64,000 bases of DNA from Endocalyx cinctus (GCA_001600455.1 BCKC01000011.1:62001-126000), one strand, 5' to 3'. Positions 36,701-48,170 are shown, numbered from the stretch's first letter. Program-made: numbers and translations. Notes: generated by a model from the sequence alone, not told the origin.

Positions 36701-37000
36701 TCCCCTTGTCGAAAATATCCAAGGCCAGAAGGGAATGGGAGAGCTGATGCACCAGCCTGAACATACAGGTCATGATAATTCGCACGAAAGTTACCTAATC
36801 TATTAAAACGCCTCATTAGTTACGTAAGAAATTAATGAGCATACTCTAGACTTTTTCTATACTCATGACTCATGGCAACAACGCTAGTCAGCTGCACGCG
36901 TAAAAGAGAAGTCTACGAGTAATTTTGGTTTGATACTGATTACTACTACACGAAAAAAAATCATTCAAATCGAGAAGAGAATAACATCAAGCTTTTCGTC
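33781..37000. other. Long divergent intergenic region
   Basis: A 3.2 kb stretch without a supported gene between the helicase and hydrolase genes. 33870-33960 is a nearly pure purine tract on the plus strand, and another A/G-rich tract lies at 34745-34775. TACCTAACTA/AAGTACTTAGGTACC palindromes occur at 34459-34512. Around 35598-35860 a frame looks protein-like but is broken by stops, and 36555-36785 (-) carries a 76-codon frame of protein-like composition without an assignable family. Confidence 0.45.
33868..33960. repeat. Polypurine tract
   Basis: About 90 bases almost entirely A and G on the plus strand (GGAAAAAATAAAGAAAGAAG type), upstream of the helicase start codon. It is a homopurine-homopyrimidine tract that may exclude nucleosomes. 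Confidence 0.75.
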
Positions 37001-37762
37001 ATGACTATCCATTATAATCTCCACGAGCCAGACCCAAGCTCAACCGGATCCAAAGCAGCTCTCATCATCTTGGTACATGGCGGAGCATCATCTGGAAGAA
37101 TGAATAAAGAGTTGGTTCCTGTTCTTGTCACTTATGGATACCACGTTGCTAATCCCGATCTCCCGGGGCACGGCAAGTCTGTCAATCTTGGGCCGTTCAG
37201 CTTTGAACAATCGACGCGATGTCTCCACCAAATGATACTAGAGCTCGAAGACAGGGACGAGAAATTCCGTACCCTGCCTAAAGTTATTGTAGGCGTTTCC
37301 CTGGGCGGACAGGCGGTATTAGACTTGGTCGCGCATCATCCCCGCTGCGTCGACGCTGCTATCGTCAGCGGCGTCTCTATCGGCCCCGAGGACGACCGAG
37401 CCAAATGGGAAATGCCTAGACTACCCATCGATGACGCGAGCTGGATGAAGATTATTATGGAAGACGTTGAAAATATGGGTACCTCTCCAGAAGTCACTGG
37501 GGCGCTGCAGAAGGAGAGCTTTAGTTTCACTTTCGACCCTGATTTCGGAGACGCAGGGGGGTTCCCGCCGGTACTAGCCATGGTGGGAGAGCATGACACG
37601 CCTATGTCTAGGCGTGATTTGGATAAACTGTTCAGAAAGGTGCACGATATGAACCATCGATCCGAAACGTTGATCCTAGCTGGAGCTTGGCATAATCACC
37701 AAATTGACGTGCCACAGTTATTTGCAGAGACAATCCGCTCATGGATCAACAAGGTTATGTGA
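37001..37762 (+). CDS. Alpha/beta hydrolase fold protein
   Basis: Single exon, 253 residues. The fold is shown by the oxyanion-hole motif LVHGGASSGRM, the strand/turn NPDLPGHGKS, and the nucleophile elbow GVSLGG with catalytic Ser near residue 100. The acid is probably in MVGEHDTP and the His in AGAWHNHQID. There is no signal peptide, so it is cytosolic. Substrate cannot be read from sequence; members include esterases, lipases and C-C hydrolases. It stands tail to tail with the NCS1 permease, 720 bases away, and may belong with the permease/dioxygenase pair, but this is only context. Confidence 0.88.
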   Translation: MTIHYNLHEPDPSSTGSKAALIILVHGGASSGRMNKELVPVLVTYGYHVANPDLPGHGKSVNLGPFSFEQSTRCLHQMILELEDRDEKFRTLPKVIVGVSLGGQAVLDLVAHHPRCVDAAIVSGVSIGPEDDRAKWEMPRLPIDDASWMKIIMEDVENMGTSPEVTGALQKESFSFTFDPDFGDAGGFPPVLAMVGEHDTPMSRRDLDKLFRKVHDMNHRSETLILAGAWHNHQIDVPQLFAETIRSWINKVM

Positions 37763-38481
37763 CAATCTTTTATATACCCTTGACTGGTGGTATATGTGTT
37801 TGAATCCAGGTAAATGATAATTACTAAAGAATTCTCTTGTATACATCGTTGATGACTGTAACTATCGAGTTTTATTTATTTAGACGGTCTCCTATATAGA
37901 GACATTGGTCCATGCCTCCCGAAACATAAGAATTCTCTTTGTTCTCTAATCGAACCTTCAGACCCAATTGATTCGAGTATTTGATAATGGATTTTAGTAT
38001 CGAATTAATCAGTCCGTGTAAGAATAGCCCAGAAAGTGATAGACTAGCTACGAGTAAAGCCGTAAGGGTAAGTAATTCAAAGTCAAGCAACCAGAACCCC
38101 TGAGTCTTTCATATTGTTCTATTCGGTTAGGAGTATATGAAATGATAAATCCCTATTTTGAAACCTTTGGCAATGCCATATACTACGTAAATTTACCTTT
38201 TGTTTGGGATCGAGTCTTTTCTGTGAGCTTGCAGCCCACCCCTGTTTAACCGTATCCGGCTGGGTAGAAAACATGAGACTAAGGAAAAACACAGGCAACT
38301 TCAAGAAGACTCAATAGACATACCAGGTTAGTAATAATATATTCACTAAAAGTTGAACTGGGACGACAATATATGCTTCTTCAATGTATTGGTTCCTCGG
38401 TATCTAATTATGTCCCTCGATAGTATCACAATTTTCGATGATTTTAAATCATGTTGAAGAGTCCCAAAATCACCTGTCTAT
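37763..38481. other. Convergent 3' intergenic region
   Basis: About 720 bases between hydrolase and permease. A 72-codon minus-strand frame (38090-37872) has one hydrophobic segment (LLTLTALLVASLSLSGLFLH) but no partner exon or family I recognise. It is left unannotated as a gene. Confidence 0.4.
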
Positions 38482-40433
38482 CTAAACTTTTAGCTTGGGG
38501 TTAGTAGCTACATCTGTAATATCGGCTACTGCATCTTGGCTTTCAATGACCCGAGACTCCTGCTCCAAAAATGGCTCCAGCTGTTGCCATGCTATCACCT
38601 CGAAGTCCATGTGCTTCTCCTCGGATGCGATATCTCCGACAAAGCAAAGCAACCAATAGATGACACTGCTTAGAGTACACGTCAACAGCCAACCGACCTG
38701 ATAGATTCTAAGCCACGCAATAGGTACTGGCTCACCAAACGTTTGAGCAAACCCAGGGATTGGAAGGACGACCGTGACGAAGTAGGCCACAGCGGCTCGC
38801 CAATGAAAGCCTCCATGGTACCAATATCTCCCAGCGGGCGTGTAAAGATCCGAAAGATAGACGTTTCCTTTTCGACAGACGAGGTAATCGGTCAAAAATA
38901 TGCCGACAAAAGGACCGAGAAAGATGCTATACCCACCAAGAAACTGCAGGAAGCTCGATGCGCTCTTTAGGATGCGCCAAGGACAAATAATGATGCCAAG
39001 AACGTAGGCAATGTGCATGCCTCTCTTGATATTAATGAATCGTGGAAGCAGGACGGTTGTGTCGGCACCCCAGGGGATAATGTTTGCGCCTAGGTTGGAT
39101 CCCAAGATGGAGAAAATAAATCCAAGCGCCACAACAGCCACACCCGCTCTGGCTCCACTGGTCCAGTATCGATCCAAGATGGCAGTCAGTAGATCCCAAG
39201 GGTTCCATATCAATTCTCCCCAGCCAGCACGGATAGCACTCGTGGCGAAGATACCTAGAGTGGCGCACAAGGTGTTGCCGATGGGTAGGGCGATGAGCTG
39301 TGACCAGGTGGGTGCCGTTTTGGTCCTGGCGTACCGCGCGAGGTCCGGTTGGTTGACAATGCTGGTACTGGTCTTGCCCATTACCGAATTAACCCCGCCT
39401 AGAATAGCCCAAGCCAGTGCTGAGCCGTGTAGAGAGCCAGAGTTTGAAAAGGTTCCTATCTCATTCCGAGACCCTCCCGCTTGCAGTATGCAGAATACGA
39501 AGAGGCCAATGACTATCGGCGGTAAAACCACAGATTTGATCACAAACAACTTTCGCACTTTAGGGATAGGCACGCTTAAGAGTGGGAAAGTTGTTATCCT
39601 ATATCGCCAGTCAGCACATATCGCCCGTGACTCAAAACCTACGTTGAGTCAGGGGGTATTAACTCACCAAAAGACTATTAATCCAATCACTTGCTGAGAC
39701 GTAATATATTGGCTAGCAGGGATAGTATTCCTGAGATTCCCAAAGCTTTCGCCGAATACGGCTCGAAATAGTACGGCCACGAAATATCCGCCTTGAACAA
39801 GCTGCACGCCTACCCAAATTGTTCCGACCAAAACTCGGACGAAGACGGGGAAGTAACCTCCCCGCAAACCCCAGGGGATCCGAGATGCTACTGGAAACCC
39901 AAAGTGGTAGGTCGCGGACGAGCGCGAGTGTAGAACCATACCTACAGCGCCTAGGAAATGCGATATGAAAATAACGAGAACAGCTTGCCACCACGTTAAT
40001 CCCAGCGACACCAGGGATGATCCCGCTGTCCATACTCCTGTCGAGAACCCTAAAATGGAATCAGAAATTATATCATTTAAAATCCCACTGGATCAGAATT
40101 AACTAACCATACTGTAATCGAAAAAAGTTAGCAATCACTTGGAATTGGAGGACTCCTCGCTAGATTGGGAAGGAAGCGTGCGTTCTCGAGCTGACGGAAC
40201 AAAAAGAACAACAAAAGTTTTTAGATATTACTGACCGACCACCAAAATGCTGCATAATCCCACCATGCCCACGTCCAATCTTTGGAAGGACTTATATCCA
40301 GATCCTCATTCGTCCACGGGTTACGGTTTTCCAATCTGCCCTGCGCCGACTCCTTCGTCTCTATAGCAGCAATAAATGCATCCCTCCTGCTGAAAGCAGC
40401 TTTGATAGTCGTGATTTTGCCCCCTATCATCAT
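38482..40433 (-). CDS. NCS1-family nucleobase permease (uracil/allantoin type)
   Basis: Exons 40433-40236, 40111-40108 (micro-exon), 40049-39668 and 39598-38482, giving 566 residues. NCS1 motifs are clear: WTWAWWDYAAFWWS then YGFSTGVWTAGSSLVSLGLTWW (membrane helix 1), SATYHFGFPVASRIPWGLRG, LVGTIWVGVQLVQGG, and the later helix ANIIPWGADTTVLLPRFINI. About 12 membrane helices are visible. The 4-base exon TATG supplies the Tyr and the first base of Gly in the YGF motif. The first ATG of this exon is at 40433; an acceptor-like CTCTCTAG just upstream (40478-40471) leaves open an extra 5' exon. The family imports uracil, allantoin, cytosine, purines or hydantoins with protons or sodium; the exact substrate is not decidable here. 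Confidence 0.88.
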
Positions 40434-41163
40434 GACTGATTTGTCACGACGGTCGTATTGAGTAGCCACCTAGAGAGTTGGTACGTCTGAGAAAAAGCAA
40501 CGTCAACAGAATTGCTTCTTTCTTTAACAAATGGCAAAACAGCCAATCTTATCACGTCGGAGCGAGCCGATCGGTTGATAGGAGAGTACCATATCCACAT
40601 CTGCTCCAGGGTCTTGAGCGTTAGCGTGATACTTTACCTTGTAAGCACCGTATCATACACTGGAGAGTACATTCTAATACTCGAGGTCTAAAGCCATAGA
40701 AACACAGCTCCTGTCTTTTTTAGTGTATGTACTCCCTATATTAACCTCTGTATTATTTCAGTCGGGGGTGAAACATTCTGGACGTTACGGTCAATACTAA
40801 AGAAATTTATATAATATTATTTACGATAACCTTTTCATCCTTTCGACCGCTGTTTATGAGTAAATAAGACTTGGAATTTTGATTTCTTTAGAATGATAAG
40901 TGTTGTCAGACTCAGAGCAATTAAGTGACAGTGGGGACATTGATAATTCTTATCTTTCCGATCTTGACCGGGAGCAGGTCTAATGCACCGTCGTACTGGA
41001 GGGCTATCGGACAACCCCAAATTAAGCAAAGAAAATTGCCGGCCGGCCTTTCAAGGGCGGGGAATGCTGATTATTTCGTAATTCTAAGTCTTAGAAAGAA
41101 ATCTTCTCGAAAATTTCACTGTTGTGATTTTTAAGTTAGTATAAATACACCTGTACAATTATA
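40434..41163. promoter_or_regulatory. Divergent promoter with several GATAA elements
   Basis: Shared 5' region of the NCS1 permease and the dioxygenase. GATAA cores (either strand) lie at 40549-40553, 40825-40829, 40895-40899, 40942-40946 and 40950-40954; the last two form a close inverted pair. Such clusters are bound by the GATA regulators AreA/NIT2 in nitrogen control. A TATAAATA box at 41140-41147 lies 24 bases before the dioxygenase ATG, suggesting a very short leader or a downstream-set start. Confidence 0.5.
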
Positions 41164-42279
41164 ATGGCTCCAGGTATACACATTTCCGACGAACCCCAAG
41201 AGGTTGTTTTCCACGCGGGCAAGGGGACCCAGAAAAGAGCCATCTTGAGTGGAGCGGATCTGAAACCGACATTTGATCGCATACCGACCGTAGACTTTTC
41301 TTTGGCTTTCTCATCGTCGCTATCTGACCGGCGATCAGTCGCTCAAGAGGTTAAAAAAGCCTTCACTGATGTGGGTTTCATGTACGCCATCAACCATGGT
41401 ATCGACACCGACCTGCAAGCGCGGACGACCGACGTGGTCAAGCGATTCTTTGACCAGCCGCTTGAAGAGAAGATGAAAATCCACATCAATAAGTCTCCCA
41501 CCATCAAGGGGTACGAAGGGTTACTGGAGACGCGCCTAGACAATCGCACTCGCGGAGATAATAAAGAGGCGTTCAATATAGCGGACGACCCGTACGAACC
41601 CGAGCAGAACGCGCCTTCCTCGCTCGATATGTCAACATATCCACCACCTCCGTTGAACCAATGGCCGGCAAATCCGCCCGAGTTCCGCCGCACTATATAC
41701 GAGTACCGGGCGGCGGCGCAGGCATTCTCGGGCGTGTTGCTCCGACTTATAGCGCTGGGCCTAGACTTGGAGGAGGACTATTTCGACAACATGCTCTCGT
41801 TCCCGATGGTCGGTCTTCGAACCCTGCACTATCCTCCGCAGCCGATCGAAGAAGGTGAGAACGCGATCGGCATCGGCGCCCATGCTGATTACAGCTGGTT
41901 TACGCTGGTGAACCAGTTGACAGACGACGTGCCGGCACTCGAGGTCCTTAACGCCAATGGACGGTGGGTCTCGGCGCCACCGATCCCGGGAAGCCTGGTG
42001 ATAAACGTAGGAGACTTCTTGGAACGCGCTTCGAATGATCGGTTTGTGAGCACGGTGCACAGGGTGCGTAATATCAGTGGTCGCGAGAGATACAGCTTGG
42101 CGTATTTCTTTTCGCCGAGCCAAGACGTCATGATAAAAACGCTACCTACCTGCGTGGCCGAGGGTGAGAAGCCGAAGTATGAGGACATTAAGGCGGGTGA
42201 TTGGCAGCTGCAGAGGCTACTCAGGGCTAGGATTAACCACCCTGCAAGTATCGCTGCGAGAGCGAGGGGCGAGATCTAA
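41164..42279 (+). CDS. 2-oxoglutarate/Fe(II)-dependent dioxygenase (isopenicillin N synthase-like)
   Basis: Single exon, 371 residues. The N-terminal DIOX_N part includes IPTVDFSLAFSSSL and DVGFMYAINHGID. The double-stranded beta-helix carries the iron ligands His and Asp in GIGAHADYSWFTLVNQ and the distal His in FVSTVHRVRN, followed by the 2-oxoglutarate-binding Arg in RERYSLAYFF. All catalytic residues are present. The family hydroxylates or desaturates small molecules. Divergent transcription from a nucleobase-type permease makes a pyrimidine substrate (as for thymine 7-hydroxylase, a member of the same superfamily) a fair guess, but other secondary-metabolite roles are equally possible. 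Confidence 0.9.
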   Translation: MAPGIHISDEPQEVVFHAGKGTQKRAILSGADLKPTFDRIPTVDFSLAFSSSLSDRRSVAQEVKKAFTDVGFMYAINHGIDTDLQARTTDVVKRFFDQPLEEKMKIHINKSPTIKGYEGLLETRLDNRTRGDNKEAFNIADDPYEPEQNAPSSLDMSTYPPPPLNQWPANPPEFRRTIYEYRAAAQAFSGVLLRLIALGLDLEEDYFDNMLSFPMVGLRTLHYPPQPIEEGENAIGIGAHADYSWFTLVNQLTDDVPALEVLNANGRWVSAPPIPGSLVINVGDFLERASNDRFVSTVHRVRNISGRERYSLAYFFSPSQDVMIKTLPTCVAEGEKPKYEDIKAGDWQLQRLLRARINHPASIAARARGEI

Positions 42280-43207
42280 CTGCTGGATAATAAATAATTC
42301 TCATCGTTCAAAATGTGATGAAAGTTAATTATCCATTCCACGTACGTCACAAGGTGATATAATAGATTTATCTTGATCATGCAGGACTATTGGGCCGCTC
42401 TTGTGAATTGTCATATCAGAATCTCAAGGAATGATTATGTCGTTTTGGTAAAAGTATCGGTTCCGATAGATATTTTTCATTCCCCAGATTAGCCATCTTC
42501 ATTGGCAGAAAGTTTCCTACCATACTTTTGTGAATATTCATAAGGCTTATCTCTCGATAGAGCGCTGACAGATCGTCGGGCTCCTTATTTATCCCCCTAT
42601 CTCGCAACTCTATGATAGCAACTGGAAAGGGTCCCCCAAAGTTTGTAGTACTTAGTTACATTAAGACTTACCTAGTTTACGCGGAAGCTACATCCCTTCT
42701 TTAGTGCTATAATCTCATTGTGATTTTATTAATGGTTGCGATATGCAAGTACTGCCACTTGTTCGAGCTTCTCTTTGTAGTAAACAAAGTCTTTATTCAC
42801 AAACCAAAACAATCGTGGTGTATGCTAAGCTTTGAAAGAGGTCATTGTGAAATCGCATTACCCTTATGGTACCTATAGCCATGGAAACTAAATCATTGAT
42901 ATTCAAATGGGATGTTTGTAGCCCATGTAATAGCATGGATATTGACTAGAAACCAGTAACATACGTTTCAAACCATATCATTCAGTGTGGCTGACTGGAT
43001 AGAAAGAACAAAGAGACTGTTCATCAGCACGGGGCATTATTGGATCACTGGTGATACGAAATTTAGTATTTATTGAACCGAAAAATCCACCATGGAAATT
43101 GATTTTCTCATTCCAGCATTAAAACAATACTCAACTCGAACTCCGAAACATCAACTTAAATTCCGAAAGACTAAATCAAATTGGACTCTTCATTAACTTA
43201 CAGCAAA
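42280..43207. other. Intergenic region
   Basis: About 930 AT-rich bases between the dioxygenase and the small Cys-rich gene. No feature supported. Confidence 0.5.
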
Positions 43208-43483
43208 ATGTCGACCATTACCACTTTCTCCGATATCTCAACTGTCACTACTGCTGTTGCAGGAAGTTTAGAAGATATAAGCACTCCCTCGCACCGAAAT
43301 TTTCCTAGTCTAGGTCCTGCTGACAGTGAAAGAGGCTGGACGTGCTGCAAAGACAGCGGGAGAAACCTGGTGAGTAGTTCTTCTTGCAGCAAATGTGGAC
43401 ACAGCAGATGCGGTAGCTGCGTCATTGACTCAATCGAAGCGCATGAAGAGGAATGGACTATGTGCGTCTCGGAATGCATTTAA
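43208..43483 (+). CDS. Small Cys-rich zinc-ribbon-like protein
   Basis: A 91-codon frame starting at ATG 43208 (AAAATG). The first 45 residues are Ser/Thr-rich. The second half has WTCC, then CSKCGHSRCGSC and CVSEC, a pattern like small fungal zinc-ribbon or RING-like proteins with paired CxxC and CGHxxCxxC. No signal peptide is visible. No family name can be given. Coding potential is supported by the Cys/His spacing, but the protein is short and the real gene could have further exons. Confidence 0.55.
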   Translation: MSTITTFSDISTVTTAVAGSLEDISTPSHRNFPSLGPADSERGWTCCKDSGRNLVSSSSCSKCGHSRCGSCVIDSIEAHEEEWTMCVSECI

Positions 43484-44790
43484 AAAGGTGGCTTCTTTAA
43501 GTGACATCAGATGAATCGACATATAAGTTAGATACTTCAAAGATCAGTAACCTCGTGTAAGTAAGTACATAACTACTACTTACATACAATGCAATAAAAG
43601 AATCAATTTAAAACATATACTTAGGGATTATACCAATAGCTATGATACTGTGATAGATCTATGGGCATTAATTATGACCTCTTTGCCCGAGACTGTCCCC
43701 CGCAAGAACCCGCGTCATAGCCGCCAATTCTCTTATGACTGTCGTTATCTGACAAAGCTCCCAATACCGTTTCTTTCACTCTTTAAACGCAATGTGAATG
43801 AATGACAACATAGTTTTTTTTCTTTTTTTTTTTTTAGAGAATTAGTAATATAATACATGTTTAAGTAGCGACGTGGGTGAAAATCATATCATTATTTTGG
43901 CATGGAATGAATAAACTATTCGAAGATTAATCATTAGATATTACCCATTCTGTCGACTACTTTCACTAGATATCTAATTGATTTGTTACTCGGGATATAA
44001 TCTGTAAGTCTTCAGCACTGCTTAAGTACCATCGCCATCGGCCATCTGTACATAATATGGCTGACGCTTGTGGCTATTGTGGCTCCTACTCTATGTATTG
44101 AATAATTAACGTATGTATCGCTGCCTAATGTATCGACATCTGCAGACTGCTTTCAGACTATTAATCGCTCTCAATATCGCTGGGAAAATCTTAAAAGCCG
44201 AATATGAATAATTACAGCGAAGTTTGAGACAGAGGCTTAAAGATTAAAGATGACGTGTTTTTACGTAGGAGCATTCAATCGAATACGTTTCCAGCGTGAA
44301 AAACTGTAATTATATCCATATATAACTAATTGTACTCGGGTGTGATACAATACCTAACTGAAGATGGTCACGCAATATTGCCCAGGCTCAATTTCACAGA
44401 AATAATATGTACGACCCGATCACTTGTAGTATAACCTGTACAACGATGCCAGATTGATATACCGCTGCGTTGGGAGTGGCAGGGTGGCTGGAGTATTAAA
44501 ATAATTGAAATTGCTTTTTCTCAAGCCTGAGTTATGACTTCATGAGATATAAAGATATTGTATTTATGTTTAAATTCAATAATATACGTTGATATGTTCG
44601 GACAGGGGTGTCGGGGCCCCCACGACGTTGTTTATTGACTTTAGTTCTGTTAATTGGCAAGCTGCCCGCAGCACGCTTTCGACCCAGAAATTGGAAATTT
44701 ATTGAGCAAACACGTAAAAATAAAATGAAATATTCATGGTGAAAACGATATTGATACCATATTTATAGAGTGTTTTAATTCACTATTGTC
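43484..44790. other. AT-rich intergenic region
   Basis: 1.3 kb with many stops in all frames. A T-rich run occurs at 43813-43837. No gene or repeat family is supported. Confidence 0.5.
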
Positions 44791-46444
44791 ATGAATACAG
44801 CAAGAGAAGACGAAGGAGGCGGTGCCAATCAAACTCCCTCCGCAGTGGAGGACTCGTCGACGCCAAATGCTCAACAATACTTGTGGTATAGAGGAGTCTT
44901 CTTTAATGCGACCATTATTGGGATTACCGCCTTTATAGCACCGGGATTATGGAATGCAATGCAGTCCGTTGGCGCCGGTGGCCAACAGTCTCCCTACCTA
45001 GTGATGTAAATTAACTGGTTCAGAAGATCAATGAAAATTACCCTGCTGACTACAAGAACGTATCCACAGGGCTGCAAATACCGTTATGTTCTCTGTAATG
45101 GTCTGTTCATGCTTAGCCGGGAGCATAATGGCAAACCGGTTCGGTTTCCGGGCCTCGTTGATGCTTGCTACGATCGGATTCGTGCTGTATTCGGCCGCAC
45201 TATACACCAACAATCGATATGGAACTGTGTGGTTCATCTACGTCGGGGCTGCCTCATGCGGTATATCTGCGGGGATATTTTGGGCTGTAGAGGGAGCTAT
45301 TATGTTAAGTTACCCAGAACCGGAGAAGCGTGGACGATATCTCGCATACTGGCTCAGCTACCGTAATAGTGGATCTATCCTAGGTGGTATAATAAACCTT
45401 GCTTTTAATTACGATGGGAAGACTACCGGAAAACTTGAATGGGGGACGTATATTGTCTTTGTAGCTCTACGTAAGTATGGTACAAACTGATGTGACTCCT
45501 TACTGGTGCACTGACTATCAATAGAAACACTAGGCCCGGCAGTGGTATTGATGATCTCCCCTCCTGAGAAAGTACAGCGAAGAAATGGGACCAAAGTACA
45601 GCTTTTGGAGAGAATACCAGATCTCGACGAACTGAAAGCTCTGCAAAGTCTCCTCAAACGAAAAGATCTCCTTCTGGTGTGAGTTTATTCATCCTTGATA
45701 AGTATGAGAGGCATACTGTTATTAAACTGGGCAGAATTCCCTACTTTCTATATATCACCTGGGAGCTTCCGTACATTAGCACATACATATCACTATATTT
45801 CTCTGTCCGATCCCGCGCCCTGGCATCTTTGACATCAGCGGTGGCGCAGGTCATCTCCACCCTTGCCATCGGTGCTTTTCTGGACTGGAGTAAGCTTGAG
45901 CTTAGTAAGAGAGCAAAGTACGGTTACGTATTCATGATGATCGTCATCGGAGGTTCTTGGATTTGGGGAACGGTAGTACAAAACGACTATCAGAACCATA
46001 AGCCAGCTCTTGATTGGGTTGATACCGGATTTGGGCGAGGGTGGGCCCTGTACATCTTCTGGCAAATCAATTTCTCTGTGTCCCAAAATTTTGGCTTCTG
46101 GATGATTGGCTTCCTGGCAAAGGAACCCAAAGAAACCGTCCGGTACATGTCGGTGGTTAGAGCTGCGGAGGCAGCAGGGCAATGCATATCAAGTGGAATT
46201 AGTTCAACATCAGCACCTGTGAGTTTTTCCTTGCAGTCCTCGACATAGGTATGAGTGTCTAACTTAATTGAAATTTAAGTTCATATCCGCCTTGGGTGTC
46301 AATTTTGCTCTGTGGGCTGTGGCAGTTATTCCAACTTATTTGGTCGTTCGGCAAATAGGCGTTTCACATTTTGGGCCGGAAAAGACAGCATCGAATATTA
46401 TTCTGGCAAGTAAAGATAGTGGTAGACAAATCTTACGACACTGA
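44791..46444 (+). CDS. UNC93-like major facilitator transporter
   Basis: Five exons: 44791-45005, 45070-45470, 45525-45678, 45735-46218 and 46280-46444, giving 472 residues. All junctions preserve frame with good splice sites. The order of segments follows the fungal UNC93-like (DUF895) family: YRGVFFNATIIGITAFIAPGLWNAMQSVGAGG, FWAVEGAIMLSYPEPEKRGRYLAYW, a cytosolic loop (ISPPEKVQRRNGTKVQLLER), LYFSVRSRALASLTSAVAQ and a last helix ISALGVNFALWAVAVIPTYLVV. Around 11 membrane helices can be traced. Substrates of fungal members are unknown. The gene looks intact although it borders the LINE-containing region. Confidence 0.88.
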
Positions 46445-47004
46445 TAGGTGGATGTGCTTACCCATGGCCACTATTCATATTTTGCAGGGCAAATTTATAT
46501 TCGACGTAGAGAGGGGTATGTTAGAATATTAAAACGAAAAGAAAAGGAAGAAGACAGAAAGAATTCCACATCTACTAAATTGCACCTGCTCAGTTCATCC
46601 AGGGCCTGTTCAGGTTTTATCTCCCATTCTTCAACAACTGGGACGAGCAGCTGTAAAATTAAGCCTTATATTACAGCTCCTTCTTTGATTGTCGCCCATA
46701 TAATCGATCTATACATCTAATATAGTCACAAATTGAACAAGGACTAAAACACCGCAGTGAGGAACGATGTATTTCCAGCTGGGTGGAGACCAGGTATAAG
46801 GGTCAAGTTTCTAAGACGGGAATTGATCACATTCTCAGCGTGAAGGCCAAATATTGTATGTAGGTATTATTGGAGGAAACATTTTTCGACCGAGGGGAAA
46901 ACTTCACAATGTCGATATAAATAAGTTCTTTCCGGGAAAACAACGAATTCTAAGTAGGTGATGAGGGCGATGGTTTGATCGTAAGTATCAGAGCCGGAAA
47001 ATGT
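46445..47004. other. Intergenic region
   Basis: About 560 bases between the UNC93-like gene and the LINE remnant. A 90-codon plus-strand frame (46448-46720) is of random composition and overlaps the 3' region. No feature supported. Confidence 0.45.
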
Positions 47005-47364
47005 CTACACTTTATTACAAAGTAAAAACAAAGTAAAAAGCACAGTCCTTCTTCTAAATGCCTTTCGCGGGTAAAACCATGCGGGCGCTACGTAAACGCA
47101 GCGCCTACTGGACGAAAACCCCGCGCTACCGTGATGTGACTCCTGTAGATAGTTTCTTCCAATAATAGTCTGGGTTACACCATCCAGGGGGTGCCAATAG
47201 GCGAAGAGAGAGAAAGTACGTATAGCGCGCGCTGCGAAAACGCAGCGTGCGAGAGGCAAAACCCCGTGCCAGAGGCAATGCCCTAAGGTATGTGCCTGGA
47301 AGTGGGTATTTCAATGAGATAACCTTTGTTTTTCCACTCCTCGCTCGCGCTGTTCCTACGCTTA

Positions 47365-48170
47365 TTATTTGTGCTGTGACTCTAACTGTTCGTAAAAAGC
47401 GGCCTGTCTGTCTGGGGGCACCTCTTTAACGCTGCTAGAGCGCGGCTCCCTAATCGTTCTATCCCAACGACTTCGCCTGCCGCCTATTTGCTTTGCTCGC
47501 GCGTACATTGGTAACAGCCGCATGCTAACCATCCATTTGGCTAGGTGACTGGCTTGCCTATTATTCTCCGTAGCCTCCGCTAAGTCCCTGCGCGTACGCA
47601 GCTCGTTTGGCGCTACTTTGTAGCGCAACTCTTCCCGTTGTTTATGCAGAAGGCGGCAGTGGAGGATAACGTGTTCCGCGGTCTGGTCTGCATCGCCGCA
47701 TTGACAGCGCGGCGAGGGCATGTCGGGGACGTTGCGTTTATATATAAGAATGCGCGTAAACCAATCTTGCCCGTCCTAACTTGGGTGATAATAGATGCTT
47801 CGTGTTTAAGAAGCCCTCGAAACCGGTCTAGTGCCTTTTCCACTTCGAAGGGAGAGTTAGGTATACTACCCGCTATCGCTGCTGGCCCGTTGCGTATGAG
47901 CCGCTCCCTCGCGATGCGGTCCTCCCACAGCTGCCACATTCTCTCGTCCGGTGCATCTCCGTCCGTCCACTGATCCGCCGCTTCCACATTACGCTCGTAG
48001 CGCGTGGTACCGCTTCTTTCGCGCCGTTGGCGGAGCGTCACCGCGGCGACTCTGCGCCTGCGGAGTCTCAGGTTCCGGTCATCCCTAGCCTCAGCGCTTA
48101 TTATTCTGTCCATTGTTGCGCGGCCGGATCGCAGAAGTGTCTCGGTGATGGCTGAGGTAGTTCATAGTAA
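47365..48170 (-). pseudogene. LINE ORF2 C-terminal fragment with frameshift
   Basis: Upper reading block (48170 to about 47745) codes for Arg-rich sequence ending SIITQVRTGKIGLRAFLY. The lower block, in another frame (47738-47365), continues with PSPRCQCGDADQTAEHVILH, the typical CxC-H-C tail of fungal Tad/I-clade LINE ORF2 after the RNase H domain. Between them the sequence TTATATATAAACGC has two extra bases (TA) relative to the continuous reading, placing the frameshift in a TA microsatellite at plus 47738-47746. The copy cannot encode a complete protein. Confidence 0.75.

Noticed and set aside
37872..38090. 72-codon minus-strand frame with a hydrophobic stretch
   Set aside because: No partner exon, promoter or family. 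It lies in a convergent 3' region.
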